A DNA stretch of 12,546 nucleotides from Deltaproteobacteria bacterium. Lineage in GTDB: Bacteria > Desulfobacterota > Syntrophia > Syntrophales > JAAYKM01. The position numbers were made by a program, and so were the translations under genes. Location of the stretch: contig JAGVTI010000303.1 in NCBI GenBank assembly GCA_019136935.1, forward strand, positions 1 through 12,546, in the 5' to 3' direction. Below the pieces are notes generated by a model. The model searched no databases, was not told where the DNA came from, and was given only the letters and a program-made list of their open reading frames with translations. Every line of letters begins with the position of its first letter. Position 1 is the first letter of the stretch. Of this stretch, positions 5,229 to 12,426 are shown one piece after another.

Positions 5229-7796
5229 ATGATACCGGCGCTGACACACAAAAGAAAGGTCATGGGTTTGGCCGCCCTGTCCGTCGTGTTGCCGGTGATC
5301 GCTATTCTGGCCCTGATGGTCAAATTCGAGGGGACGGTTTCCAGCAACGCGACAACGGAGTTGGATCGGCTGGCGAAGATCAATGTCGGCCAGACAGCCC
5401 GGGATGTGTATGGGATATGCGAAGTTTCCCATGACTTGATCCAGCAGAAGATCGATCATGACCTGATCATCGCCCGGGAGATGCTGGAAAAGAAAGGCGG
5501 AATCGGAAACACCTCCCGGATGGTCCGCTGGGACGCAGCCAACCAGTTCCTCGGGCAGACCCGGACCGTCGTCCTTCCCGGACTGGCGGTCGGCAAGACC
5601 CGGCTGCCGAAAAATGAAAGCCCCCAGTCGGCCACCCCGGTTGTCGACGAGGTGTCGAGGCTTACCGGCGGGACCTGCACGATTTTCCAGCGCATGAACG
5701 AGGCGGGGGACATGCTCCGCGTGGCTTCCAATGCGCTGGACGCCGATCGGAAAAGAGGGATCGGCACTTACATCCCGGCCCTGAATCCCGATGGAGCGCC
5801 GAATCCGGTTGTCGACCATGTCCTGAAAGGCCGGGCTTACCGGTGCCTGTCCTACCTCATGAATTCCTGGTATCTGACCGCCTACGAACCGATCCGCGAC
5901 AAAAAAGAGAAGATCATCGGCATGCTCTGTGTCGGGGAGAAACTGGAAGCGGTTGCGTCTCTGCGGAAGACCATTGCGAAGATGCAGTCCGGGAAAAGCG
6001 GTGAGGTCGGTATCATCGGTGCGAAAGGGAAGAATCAGGGGCGCTACATCATCTCCAGGGACAATGCCAAGGACGGCCGGGATATCTGGAACGCGAGGGA
6101 TGCCTCGGACCGGCCCTACGTGCAGTCCATGATTCACAGTGGCCTGGATCAGGCGGCGGGGAAAATCGCTTATGAAACCTATTTTCTCCGAAACCCGAAA
6201 GACAACCGGGTGCAGAAGAAAATCGCGGCCGTCATGTACTTTCAGCCTTACGAATGGCTGATTTTCGCAACCGCCGACGAAGACGATTATTATTCGTCCG
6301 TGCACCGGGTCGGCGATTCGATCCGGAGGCTTCTTCTGGAAATTGTCGTTGTCGTATCATGCTTTCTCGTTTTATCGATTGTCATCGCTTTGCTCCTGGG
6401 AAAGGAGATGACGAGGTTTCTCCAGTTCATGACCAATATGGCGAAGAATGTCGCCATGGGAGACCTGAAAAAGGTCAGGCAGGATCTGGCGGCCGAATTC
6501 CGGAAGCGGGGAAAAACAACCCCAGGCAAAGGGAAGAGAGACCGGAATGAAATCGAGGAGCTCCTCGGCGCTTTCAGCGTCATGACGAACCGCCTCGACT
6601 CGTCCTTCCGCCGGCTCCGCCAGGCCGGTGAGGCCGCCAGGAATCCGATGGCGGAGAAAGACCCGCCCGCACGAGCGGTTCCGGAAGCGGCGGATATTCC
6701 TGAAAGGAAGCCTGAAACGGCGCCGATTCCGGAAGAGGCGGCTGGAAAGATCGGCCGGGTTGCGTCTCAACTCGGTCGGACCATCGGTGAAGCGGAATCG
6801 GGCCGGGGCGGCCTGGCGGAGGTGGAAAGCGACCTGCGAGGGTTGTCCGGGGTGACGGACAGGATTTCTTCCAGCCTTGCGGCCATCGACGGCCGGGCGG
6901 ATCAGATATCGGAAGGCGTTACGGTCATGACCGCGATTGCCGACCAGGCGAACCTCCTGGCGCTCAACGCGTCCATCACCGCCGAGAAAGCGGGCAAGCT
7001 CGGCAGAGGCTTTACCCTGGTCGCCCGGGAGGCGGGGCGTTTGTCCAACCGGACGGAAGCCGTAGCCCAGCGCATCGGCGGGATAGCCGGGGAAATCCGG
7101 ACCGCGGCATCGGAAGGCCTGCAGGACAGCGGTGCCTTGAGTAAAACCGTCCAGGAGGCGGTGACCGGTGTAACCTCGGCCAGGGAGCGGCTGGACGTGG
7201 TTGTCGGTCATCTGCAGTCATGTGATCTGCAATTGGACGGGGTGAGGAAAGATCTTGGTGCCCGCCCCGGTGAAGCGGACCGTGCCGGCGGGACCGTGAG
7301 CCGCCTGGCCGGAGTTTCCAGCCGGAGCCGGGAATCCCTCCGGGAGTTCCAGCAGGCGATGGAACGGTTGGATCAGCACATCGAAGGGCTCCAGGCCGAG
7401 GTGTCCGGCAAAGGATTTCCCGTTATCGCCCGTGAGATCCGGCATATGGCGGAGCAGGCGGTCAATGCGGCCCGGGATGTCGATGCGGCGGTGAACGCCA
7501 TGCAGGCGGCTGTTTCGGCCGGTTCACCGGAAAGCGGCGGATTCGGAGATGAAATCAGGAAAAATGTGGAAAGGGCGGTGACCTTATGCGGACAGCTGAA
7601 CGGGGTTATTGACCAGCTCCTGGCATGCGATTGCCGTCCGGACGGCCTGGAAGAGGGGGATGACAAAAACTGTGCTGCGGCGAAACGCCTCGGCGAGGCC
7701 GTAACCGACCTGTCCTCTCTGTCCCTGCAGGTCCGGAAATCTCTCGATGCGTTCAAATCGACGGCAGAGCGCATAAACGGCGCCGTCATGCGTTGA
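5229..7796 (+). CDS. Cache-domain chemoreceptor (MCP-like) with degenerate signalling domain
   Basis: The protein has 855 residues. TM1 spans about 13-31, an extracytoplasmic Cache3/Cache2-like sensor about 32-365 (YLTAYEPIRDKKEKIIGMLCVGE and YFQPYEWLIFATADEDDYY are typical Cache strands), TM2 about 369-390, a HAMP-like segment about 391-460, and a Pro/Glu-rich linker about 465-505. The cytoplasmic coiled coil has a recognisable hairpin tip, IADQANLLALNASITAEKAGKLGRGF (570-595), but it deviates from the usual NAAIEAARAGE and VADEVRKLAE (here VAREAGRLSN). A second half-tip follows at 722-743 (QAEVSGKGFPVIAREIRHMAEQ), an unusual duplication. Clear methylation-site helices are not evident. The start ATG follows AAAGGG by 6 nt. 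The coupling and CheA-like genes follow at once (4-bp gap), so this is probably their dedicated receptor. Ligand unknown. Confidence 0.88.
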   Translation: MIPALTHKRKVMGLAALSVVLPVIAILALMVKFEGTVSSNATTELDRLAKINVGQTARDVYGICEVSHDLIQQKIDHDLIIAREMLEKKGGIGNTSRMVRWDAANQFLGQTRTVVLPGLAVGKTRLPKNESPQSATPVVDEVSRLTGGTCTIFQRMNEAGDMLRVASNALDADRKRGIGTYIPALNPDGAPNPVVDHVLKGRAYRCLSYLMNSWYLTAYEPIRDKKEKIIGMLCVGEKLEAVASLRKTIAKMQSGKSGEVGIIGAKGKNQGRYIISRDNAKDGRDIWNARDASDRPYVQSMIHSGLDQAAGKIAYETYFLRNPKDNRVQKKIAAVMYFQPYEWLIFATADEDDYYSSVHRVGDSIRRLLLEIVVVVSCFLVLSIVIALLLGKEMTRFLQFMTNMAKNVAMGDLKKVRQDLAAEFRKRGKTTPGKGKRDRNEIEELLGAFSVMTNRLDSSFRRLRQAGEAARNPMAEKDPPARAVPEAADIPERKPETAPIPEEAAGKIGRVASQLGRTIGEAESGRGGLAEVESDLRGLSGVTDRISSSLAAIDGRADQISEGVTVMTAIADQANLLALNASITAEKAGKLGRGFTLVAREAGRLSNRTEAVAQRIGGIAGEIRTAASEGLQDSGALSKTVQEAVTGVTSARERLDVVVGHLQSCDLQLDGVRKDLGARPGEADRAGGTVSRLAGVSSRSRESLREFQQAMERLDQHIEGLQAEVSGKGFPVIAREIRHMAEQAVNAARDVDAAVNAMQAAVSAGSPESGGFGDEIRKNVERAVTLCGQLNGVIDQLLACDCRPDGLEEGDDKNCAAAKRLGEAVTDLSSLSLQVRKSLDAFKSTAERINGAVMR

Positions 7797-7800
7797 AATC

Positions 7801-8409
7801 ATGGATGAGAATATGGATCAGAAAAACGGCGATGAGCCGTTGGTGCGGTGTCTTCCGGAGCGGGAAGCGCCTGGAAGCGGACGTTCCGAGGGATCCGCGC
7901 CTTTTGCGCCGGACACTTCATCCGCGGGGGATGCCGTTTCGGTGGTTGTCTTCCGGATAAAAAGGGAATGGTTCGCCCTCCGGACGGGTCTGTTTTACCA
8001 GGTGGCGGACCGGGAATTGCTCCATACGATTCCCGGGAAGACGGACCGCCGTTTCCGGGGGATGGTCAACGTCGGAGGAGATCTGCACCTATGTTTTTCC
8101 TTGGCGGACATCCTGGAGATTGCGGAACCGGCCGGGGGGATTCCGGCGGAAGAGAACAGGGCCCGCCTGATTGTTGCCGGCGACGAGGGGAACCGTTTCG
8201 CTTTCCCCGTCGATGAAATCATGGGGGTTCAATCGATTTTTGCCGCGGAGCTGGAAACGGTGTCGGCAACGCCGGCCGGGTACGGTGCGAGGCTTTGCAG
8301 CCGGATCTTGTCCATTGAGGGGAAACGGGTGGGCCTTCTGGATGGGGACAAACTCCTCAACGCCCTGGCGGGGAGCCTGGAAACGGATGGGAACGGAACG
8401 GGAAAATAG
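7801..8409 (+). CDS. CheW-like coupling protein, WspD type
   Basis: The protein has 202 residues: a charged, low-complexity N-terminus (1-45) and one CheW domain (about 46-195). The segment FRIKREWFALRTGLFYQVADRELLHTIPGK followed by FRGMVNVGGDLHLCFSLADIL resembles WspD-type CheW proteins, which couple the Wsp receptor to WspE, more than canonical chemotaxis CheW. A second half with RLIVAGDEGNRFAFPVDEIMGV and GKRVGLLDGDKLLNAL completes the fold. Role by family: cytoplasmic adaptor bridging receptor tips to a CheA. The ATG at 7801 lies 4 bp after the MCP stop with a poor ribosome-binding site. An alternative ATG at 7813 has GGATGAG just ahead and would lose four residues. The 3' end may overlap the start of the next gene. 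Confidence 0.88.
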   Translation: MDENMDQKNGDEPLVRCLPEREAPGSGRSEGSAPFAPDTSSAGDAVSVVVFRIKREWFALRTGLFYQVADRELLHTIPGKTDRRFRGMVNVGGDLHLCFSLADILEIAEPAGGIPAEENRARLIVAGDEGNRFAFPVDEIMGVQSIFAAELETVSATPAGYGARLCSRILSIEGKRVGLLDGDKLLNALAGSLETDGNGTGK

Positions 8410-9745
8410 CGGTAACACGGTCATGCTCAGCCTTTTCCGGGAGGAACTGGCCGGGTGGACGCGGATGCTGGATGCGGGCCTGGAGGAAATCGAGCGGGGG
8501 GTGACGCCGGAGCGGGTTGATGGACTTATCCGCACCGTCCATGCCATCAGGGGGGCTTCCCGGCTTGTCGGTCTGCCCGTCGCTGCAAACCTGGCTTACG
8601 CCATGGAGGGATTCCTGTCCGAAGCCGGGGCGGAGAAACATCGCCTTGCGGCGTACCCGGCTGCTCCGTTTCGTCAAGCCTGTGATCTCTTCTGTGCAAT
8701 CGCGGCGCAGGAAGATCGGGATATTTCCCGCTGGCTCGCAGAACGGGAATCCGACATCCTCGTGATTTCGCAGGCCCTTCAGCGATCCGTTCGCGAAGCG
8801 GAAGCGCCCCCGATATCGGAACGTTGCGAATCGGCGGTCCCGAAGGAGGAACCCACGGGGTGTGCGGAGGCGCCGGGTGAAATCGAGGAACGAGGCGGTG
8901 TGACACCGGCGGCGCCGGAGACGGCGGACGTTTCCGATGGGGAGCCCTCAGCCGGGTATCGGGAAGTGGAAGTTCCCCGGGATCGCTTCGGGGACGGGGA
9001 CCGCCTGATCGAGTTGGCCGGTGAATGTCTTGATCAGGCCCGGAGGCTCCGGGCACTTTGCCCGGTTTTGCGGGCAGCGGATCATTTTCCGCCCGTGCCC
9101 GGCAAAGGAACCCCGTCGCCTGTCTTACCGGCGGAGCGCGACCGGGAAGAAATACCGGTCGCGGATCCCGTCCTCCAGTTCGAGTCCTCGTCTAAACAGC
9201 TTGAGCAACTGGCCGAACGGTTATACGACGAAATCCTGGAGATCCGGAGAACTGCATCCGCCTTATCCCCTGTTCTCAGGTGCCTTCTCGTTGAAATTCA
9301 CGGTGAATCCTATGCCCTGCCCATTTCGCGGATCGACCGGGTCGTCAGGGTTTCTCCGTCCGATATCTCATCCATCCGGGGCCGGCCGTTCGTTTCCATC
9401 GACGGTGAAGATATCGGCCTCATCGATGCGGGGGAGCTTCTGCGGATGCCGGGCTTGCCGGCCTCCGGCGGGGATTGGCCCGTCGTGATCATGAGAGATC
9501 GTTCGAGGCGCTGCGGCCTTGTCGTGGACGCCTTCCGGGGAGAGGAGGACCTGGTCCCTATGCCGCTGGACAGGCGCCTGGGGAAGGTGGATTTCATCCG
9601 GGCGGGGGCCATCCTCGAGGACGGCAGCCCGGCATTGGTGCTGGATATGAACGATTTATTCCGTGCGATTGAGACGCCGATCCCCCGTGACCGGTCAACC
9701 GCAGAGAAGGGGGCGCCCCTTCAGGAAACCGTTCCCAAGTCCTGA
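8387..9745 (+). CDS. CheA/WspE-like protein lacking the kinase ATP-binding domain (Hpt, P3-like, CheW)
   Basis: The protein has 452 residues. An Hpt (P1) domain at about 12-130 has the phosphoacceptor motif VHAIRGASRLVGL with His52. An acidic/Pro-rich linker (about 137-200) follows. A segment like the CheA P3 dimerisation helices spans about 203-289 (GDRLIELAGECLDQARRLRAL, then LEQLAERLYDEILEIR). A CheW/P5 domain spans about 296-430 (LLVEIHGESYALPISRIDRVVRV to SPALVLDMNDLF). In WspE-type CheAs the EIxxxR segment leads into the HATPase domain. Here it passes within about ten residues to the CheW domain, and no N, G1 or G2 box is present. The C-terminal receiver of WspE is also absent. The protein should therefore accept phosphate and scaffold but not autophosphorylate. 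Start chosen at 8387 (GGGAG 11 nt upstream); ATG 8423 is an equally reasonable alternative. Its 3' end overlaps the opposing methyltransferase by 25 bp. Confidence 0.85.
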   Translation: MGTERENSGNTVMLSLFREELAGWTRMLDAGLEEIERGVTPERVDGLIRTVHAIRGASRLVGLPVAANLAYAMEGFLSEAGAEKHRLAAYPAAPFRQACDLFCAIAAQEDRDISRWLAERESDILVISQALQRSVREAEAPPISERCESAVPKEEPTGCAEAPGEIEERGGVTPAAPETADVSDGEPSAGYREVEVPRDRFGDGDRLIELAGECLDQARRLRALCPVLRAADHFPPVPGKGTPSPVLPAERDREEIPVADPVLQFESSSKQLEQLAERLYDEILEIRRTASALSPVLRCLLVEIHGESYALPISRIDRVVRVSPSDISSIRGRPFVSIDGEDIGLIDAGELLRMPGLPASGGDWPVVIMRDRSRRCGLVVDAFRGEEDLVPMPLDRRLGKVDFIRAGAILEDGSPALVLDMNDLFRAIETPIPRDRSTAEKGAPLQETVPKS

Positions 9746-10488
9746 AAGATCCGGTTCATTTCCTCCGAATATTCCTTCCCGGTCCGGTAGACATAAAGCG
9801 GCGGCAGAATATGGAGTTCCTCTCCCCCTTCGCGGAGCCCTTCGACGAGAATGAACTGGGCCTCGGAGTCCGGGTAGGAATGGACGACCCGCATCCGTTT
9901 GGGCTCGATTTTTTCGCGGCGCATCCGCGAGAGGGCTTCGATGCTGCGCGGGGCCGGATAGATGAAGGCCACCCGGCCCGCCGGTTTGAGAACCTGGCGC
10001 GCCCCGCGAAGAAAATCCGAGAAACTTCCCTCCACCTCATGCCGGGCGACGGCTTTCTGCCGGTCCGGATTGATCTTTCCCGACTGCAGGCGGCGATAGG
10101 GTGGATTGAACAGGACCGCATCGAATGAGGACGGGGGAAAGCGCCTGCCGATCTGCCGGATGTCTCCCCACTGCATGTCGACCCGGTCGTCGAGGCCGTT
10201 CATGGCGGCATTGCGCCGGGCAAGGTCGGCGAGATCTTCCTGGATTTCGATTCCCGTGATGCGGACGTCCGGACTGCGGACGGCCAGGACCAGGCTGATG
10301 ATTCCGCTCCCTGGCCCGACCTCCAGGATGTGTTCTCCCGGCCGTTCCCGGAAAAAAGAGGCCAGCAGGATGGCGTCGACGGAAAAACGGTAACCCTTCA
10401 ACGGCTGGAGGATCTTCAGCCTGCCGTCGAGAAGCCGCTCCATACTTTCCCCGTCTTTCCGGTATGCGGACAGGTTTTTTTCCGCCAT
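9721..10488 (-). CDS. TrmN6/YfiC-like tRNA (adenine-N6) methyltransferase
   Basis: The protein has 255 residues and a class I SAM-dependent methyltransferase fold. The family-specific N-terminal lead is YRFSVDAILLASF (33-45). SAM-binding motif I is LEVGPGSGIISL (55-66), an acidic residue ends the next strand (GIEIQ, 79-83), and the amino-methylase motif NPPY is at 128-131. E. coli YfiC methylates A37 of tRNA1(Val) at N6, and this family (COG4123) is widespread, so N6-adenine methylation of tRNA is the likely role, though the exact substrate is unproven. The start is preceded by AAAGGAT with 6-nt spacing. It lies downstream of and co-directional with the DUF1015 gene, with a 79-bp gap holding a palindromic repeat. 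It converges on the CheA-like gene with a 25-bp 3' overlap and no terminator between them. Confidence 0.86.
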   Translation of the reverse strand: MAEKNLSAYRKDGESMERLLDGRLKILQPLKGYRFSVDAILLASFFRERPGEHILEVGPGSGIISLVLAVRSPDVRITGIEIQEDLADLARRNAAMNGLDDRVDMQWGDIRQIGRRFPPSSFDAVLFNPPYRRLQSGKINPDRQKAVARHEVEGSFSDFLRGARQVLKPAGRVAFIYPAPRSIEALSRMRREKIEPKRMRVVHSYPDSEAQFILVEGLREGGEELHILPPLYVYRTGKEYSEEMNRIFQDLGTVS

Positions 10489-10535
10489 GGCCGATCCTTT
10501 TATTGCTTCGGCAATTGAATGACTCCATTCCCGTC

Positions 10536-10555
10536 ATTCCGTCGAAAGACGGAAT
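10536..10555. repeat. Short intergenic palindrome with GAAA loop
   Basis: A perfect 8-bp stem, ATTCCGTC (10536-10543) and GACGGAAT (10548-10555), closes a GAAA tetraloop. It is flanked by CCCGTC before and CCGG after. This resembles the dispersed CGTCATTCC...GGAATCC palindromes found between genes in many proteobacteria (Neisseria dRS3 is the well-known relative). No T tract follows on either strand, so it is better read as a repeat or mRNA-stability hairpin than as a terminator for the DUF1015 gene. Confidence 0.6.
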
Positions 10556-10567
10556 CCGGTCCGCCGC

Positions 10568-11809
10568 TCAATCCAGCAGATGAACAAACATGCCGCTTCG
10601 CAGCTTCGGCTCGAACCAGGTCGACTTGGGCGGCATGATGAGGCCCGCGTCGGCGACACGGATCAGCTCGTCCAGGGTCGTTGGGTACATGGAAAAAGCC
10701 ACCTTGAACCCGGCCTGGTCGACCAGTCTTTCCAGTTCTCCCATGCCCCGGATGCCGCCGACGAAGTCGATCCGCTTGTCCGTCCGGGGGTCGTGGATGC
10801 CTAAAACGGGTTCCAGCAGGTTGTTCTGCAGGATGGACACATCCAGGCTGCCGATGGGATCGTCGTCCCGGTAGATATCGGATTTGGCCGTCAGCCTGTA
10901 CCAGCGGCCGCCGAGGTACATGCCGAACTCATGGTGGGCCGCCGGGCTCTTCTCCGTGAAATTCTCGGCGATGAGAAAATTTTCCCCGATCCGCTTCAGA
11001 AAGGCCGCTTCATCCAGGCCGTTCAGATCCTTGACGACCCGGTTGTAATCCATGATCCGGAGCTGGTCGTGGGGAAAGGCGACGGCGAGAAAGAAGTTGT
11101 ATTCCTCGTCGCCCCGGTGGGCCGGGTTGTTTGCCCGCCGCAGTTTCCCGACGGACGTGCCCGCGGCGGCCCGGTGGTGGCCGTCGGCGATATAGAGGGC
11201 GTCGATCCGGGCGAATTCGTTCCGGATGGCATCGATGAGGCTGCCGTCCCTGACCACCCAGGCCGTATGGCCGATGCCGTCGTCGGCGGTGAAGTCGTAC
11301 TCGGGAGTTTCCGCAACGATCGACGCGACGATCCGGTCCAATGATTTCCTGGCCTTGAAGGTCAGGAAAACAGGCCCCGTATGGGCGCCGACGATATCGA
11401 TATGGCGGGTCCGGTCCATTTCCTTGTCCGTCCGGGTCAACTCGTGCTTCTTGATCAGGCCCTTTTCATATTCCTCGACGCTGAAACCGGCGACGATGCC
11501 GTACTGTTCATGATTTCCCATCCGCTGGCGGTAGATGTAATAGCAGGGTCGATCGTCCTGAATGAGGATGTTCCTGCCGATCATGTCCTTCAGGTACGAC
11601 TTCGCCATTTCGTGGACGTGATCCCCTTCTGACCTGCTTCCCGGCGGCAGGTCGATTTCCGACTTTTCCACGTGGAGAAAAGTGAACGGGTTTCCTGCGG
11701 CGAGCTTCTGCCCCTCCTCGACGTTCAGTACGTCGTAAGGGTAGGACGCGACGTCCTTGGCGATATCTTTCCTGGGTCTTACGGCTCGAAACGGCATAAC
11801 GTTGGACAT
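10568..11809 (-). CDS. DUF1015 family protein
   Basis: The protein has 413 residues, typical for DUF1015. Hallmarks are ASYPYDVLNVEEG (21-33), HELTRTDKEMDRTRH (122-136), the invariant-looking IADGHHRAAAG (207-217), and a conserved end with PPKSTWFEPKLRSGMFVHLLD. The family is soluble, without signal peptide or membrane segment, and has no established biochemical function; the polar ADGHHR motif suggests an enzymatic or binding site, which is inference. The start at 11809 (MSNVMPF) is preceded by AAGAGGAGAG at good spacing. An in-frame ATG 16 codons upstream would read through that site and adds residues without family similarity. It is divergently arranged with the hydrolase gene and is followed by the methyltransferase on the same strand. 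Confidence 0.9.
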   Translation of the reverse strand: MSNVMPFRAVRPRKDIAKDVASYPYDVLNVEEGQKLAAGNPFTFLHVEKSEIDLPPGSRSEGDHVHEMAKSYLKDMIGRNILIQDDRPCYYIYRQRMGNHEQYGIVAGFSVEEYEKGLIKKHELTRTDKEMDRTRHIDIVGAHTGPVFLTFKARKSLDRIVASIVAETPEYDFTADDGIGHTAWVVRDGSLIDAIRNEFARIDALYIADGHHRAAAGTSVGKLRRANNPAHRGDEEYNFFLAVAFPHDQLRIMDYNRVVKDLNGLDEAAFLKRIGENFLIAENFTEKSPAAHHEFGMYLGGRWYRLTAKSDIYRDDDPIGSLDVSILQNNLLEPVLGIHDPRTDKRIDFVGGIRGMGELERLVDQAGFKVAFSMYPTTLDELIRVADAGLIMPPKSTWFEPKLRSGMFVHLLD

Positions 11810-11836
11810 GGTGTACTCTCCTCTTGCGAAATTGGC

Positions 11837-11852
11837 GACATACTGACATACT
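11837..11852. repeat. Tandem octamer GACATACT x2 in a divergent promoter region
   Basis: GACATACT occurs twice head to tail, extended by GG. It sits in the 125-bp spacer between the divergent DUF1015 and hydrolase genes, about 28 bp upstream of the DUF1015 start. The position would suit an operator or a promoter element for the minus-strand gene, but no known site matches and no clear -35/-10 pair is present. It could be chance. Confidence 0.35.
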
Positions 11853-11934
11853 GGCACGCCGAAATCAACCGGAAAGCGGGGGGTTCAGAAACAGGAAAAC
11901 AGGCATGGCGGCGCCTGGAAGGAGTGATAAACGC

Positions 11935-12411
11935 ATGGCTGTCAAGGTATTTATCCACGGTCTGGAAAGCAGCGGACAGGGTGCGAAGGGACAGTTTTTC
12001 CGCGAGCATTATCCGGATATGCTGATCGAAGATTACGAGGGACCTTTCGATGCCAGGATGGCGAAGCTGAACCGCCTTCTGGACGGGAAAGACGATCTGA
12101 TCCTGGTGGGTTCCAGCTATGGCGGACTCATGGCGGCGGTCTATACCGGCCAAAATCCTCAGCGGGTGAAAAAGCTCATCCTCCTCGCCCCCGTCCTCCT
12201 GCTCCCGGAGTTCAATCCGTACCGTTCGACCCGCCTGGCGCTGCCCGTCGTGCTCTATCACGGCCGCCGGGACGACATTGTCCCCCCCGGCCTGACCCGT
12301 GAAATCGCCGAAGGCGTCTACGCGAATCTCACCTGCCATGCCGTGGACGACGACCATTCCCTGCATGCGACCTTCGAGGGGATGCCCTGGGACCGGCTGC
12401 TGGAACCATGA
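11935..12411 (+). CDS. Small alpha/beta hydrolase (YqiA-like esterase type)
   Basis: The protein has 158 residues, short for the fold but with a full catalytic set. The oxyanion-region motif is FIHGLESS (6-13), the nucleophile elbow is GSSYGG (59-64) with Ser61, the acid is Asp113 (or Asp114) in HGRRDDIVP (109-117), and the base is His141 in DDDHSL. LILLAPVLLL follows the expected strand order. Small hydrolases of this type (YqiA/UPF0227-like) are cytoplasmic esterases with unknown physiological substrates. The ATG at 11935 follows GGAAGGAG with 9-nt spacing; an upstream in-frame start at 11824 would run through that site and adds an unconserved leader. The next gene begins 15 bp downstream, so the two are probably co-transcribed. 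Confidence 0.84.
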   Translation: MAVKVFIHGLESSGQGAKGQFFREHYPDMLIEDYEGPFDARMAKLNRLLDGKDDLILVGSSYGGLMAAVYTGQNPQRVKKLILLAPVLLLPEFNPYRSTRLALPVVLYHGRRDDIVPPGLTREIAEGVYANLTCHAVDDDHSLHATFEGMPWDRLLEP

Positions 12412-12426
12412 GGAGCGAATGAACCG

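Noticed and set aside
4905..6305. A 466-codon open frame on the minus strand across the HD gene end, spacer and chemoreceptor start
   Set aside because: It is antisense to two well-supported genes, its translation is low-complexity Arg/His/Gly/Pro-rich, and part of it is the dispersed repeat read as peptide. It is a product of high GC content.
8171..8386. Longer N-terminus for the CheA-like protein starting inside the CheW gene
   Set aside because: The extra residues are the CheW coding sequence read in another frame; the Hpt domain begins only after 8387-8423.
10502..10515. Small hairpin ATTGC-TTCG-GCAAT as terminator
   Set aside because: The stem is only five base pairs and no T tract follows on either strand.
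11852..11868. Possible sigma54 promoter starting TGGCAC upstream of the hydrolase gene
   Set aside because: The -24 part matches, but the -12 position reads AATC instead of TTGC, so the essential GC is absent.
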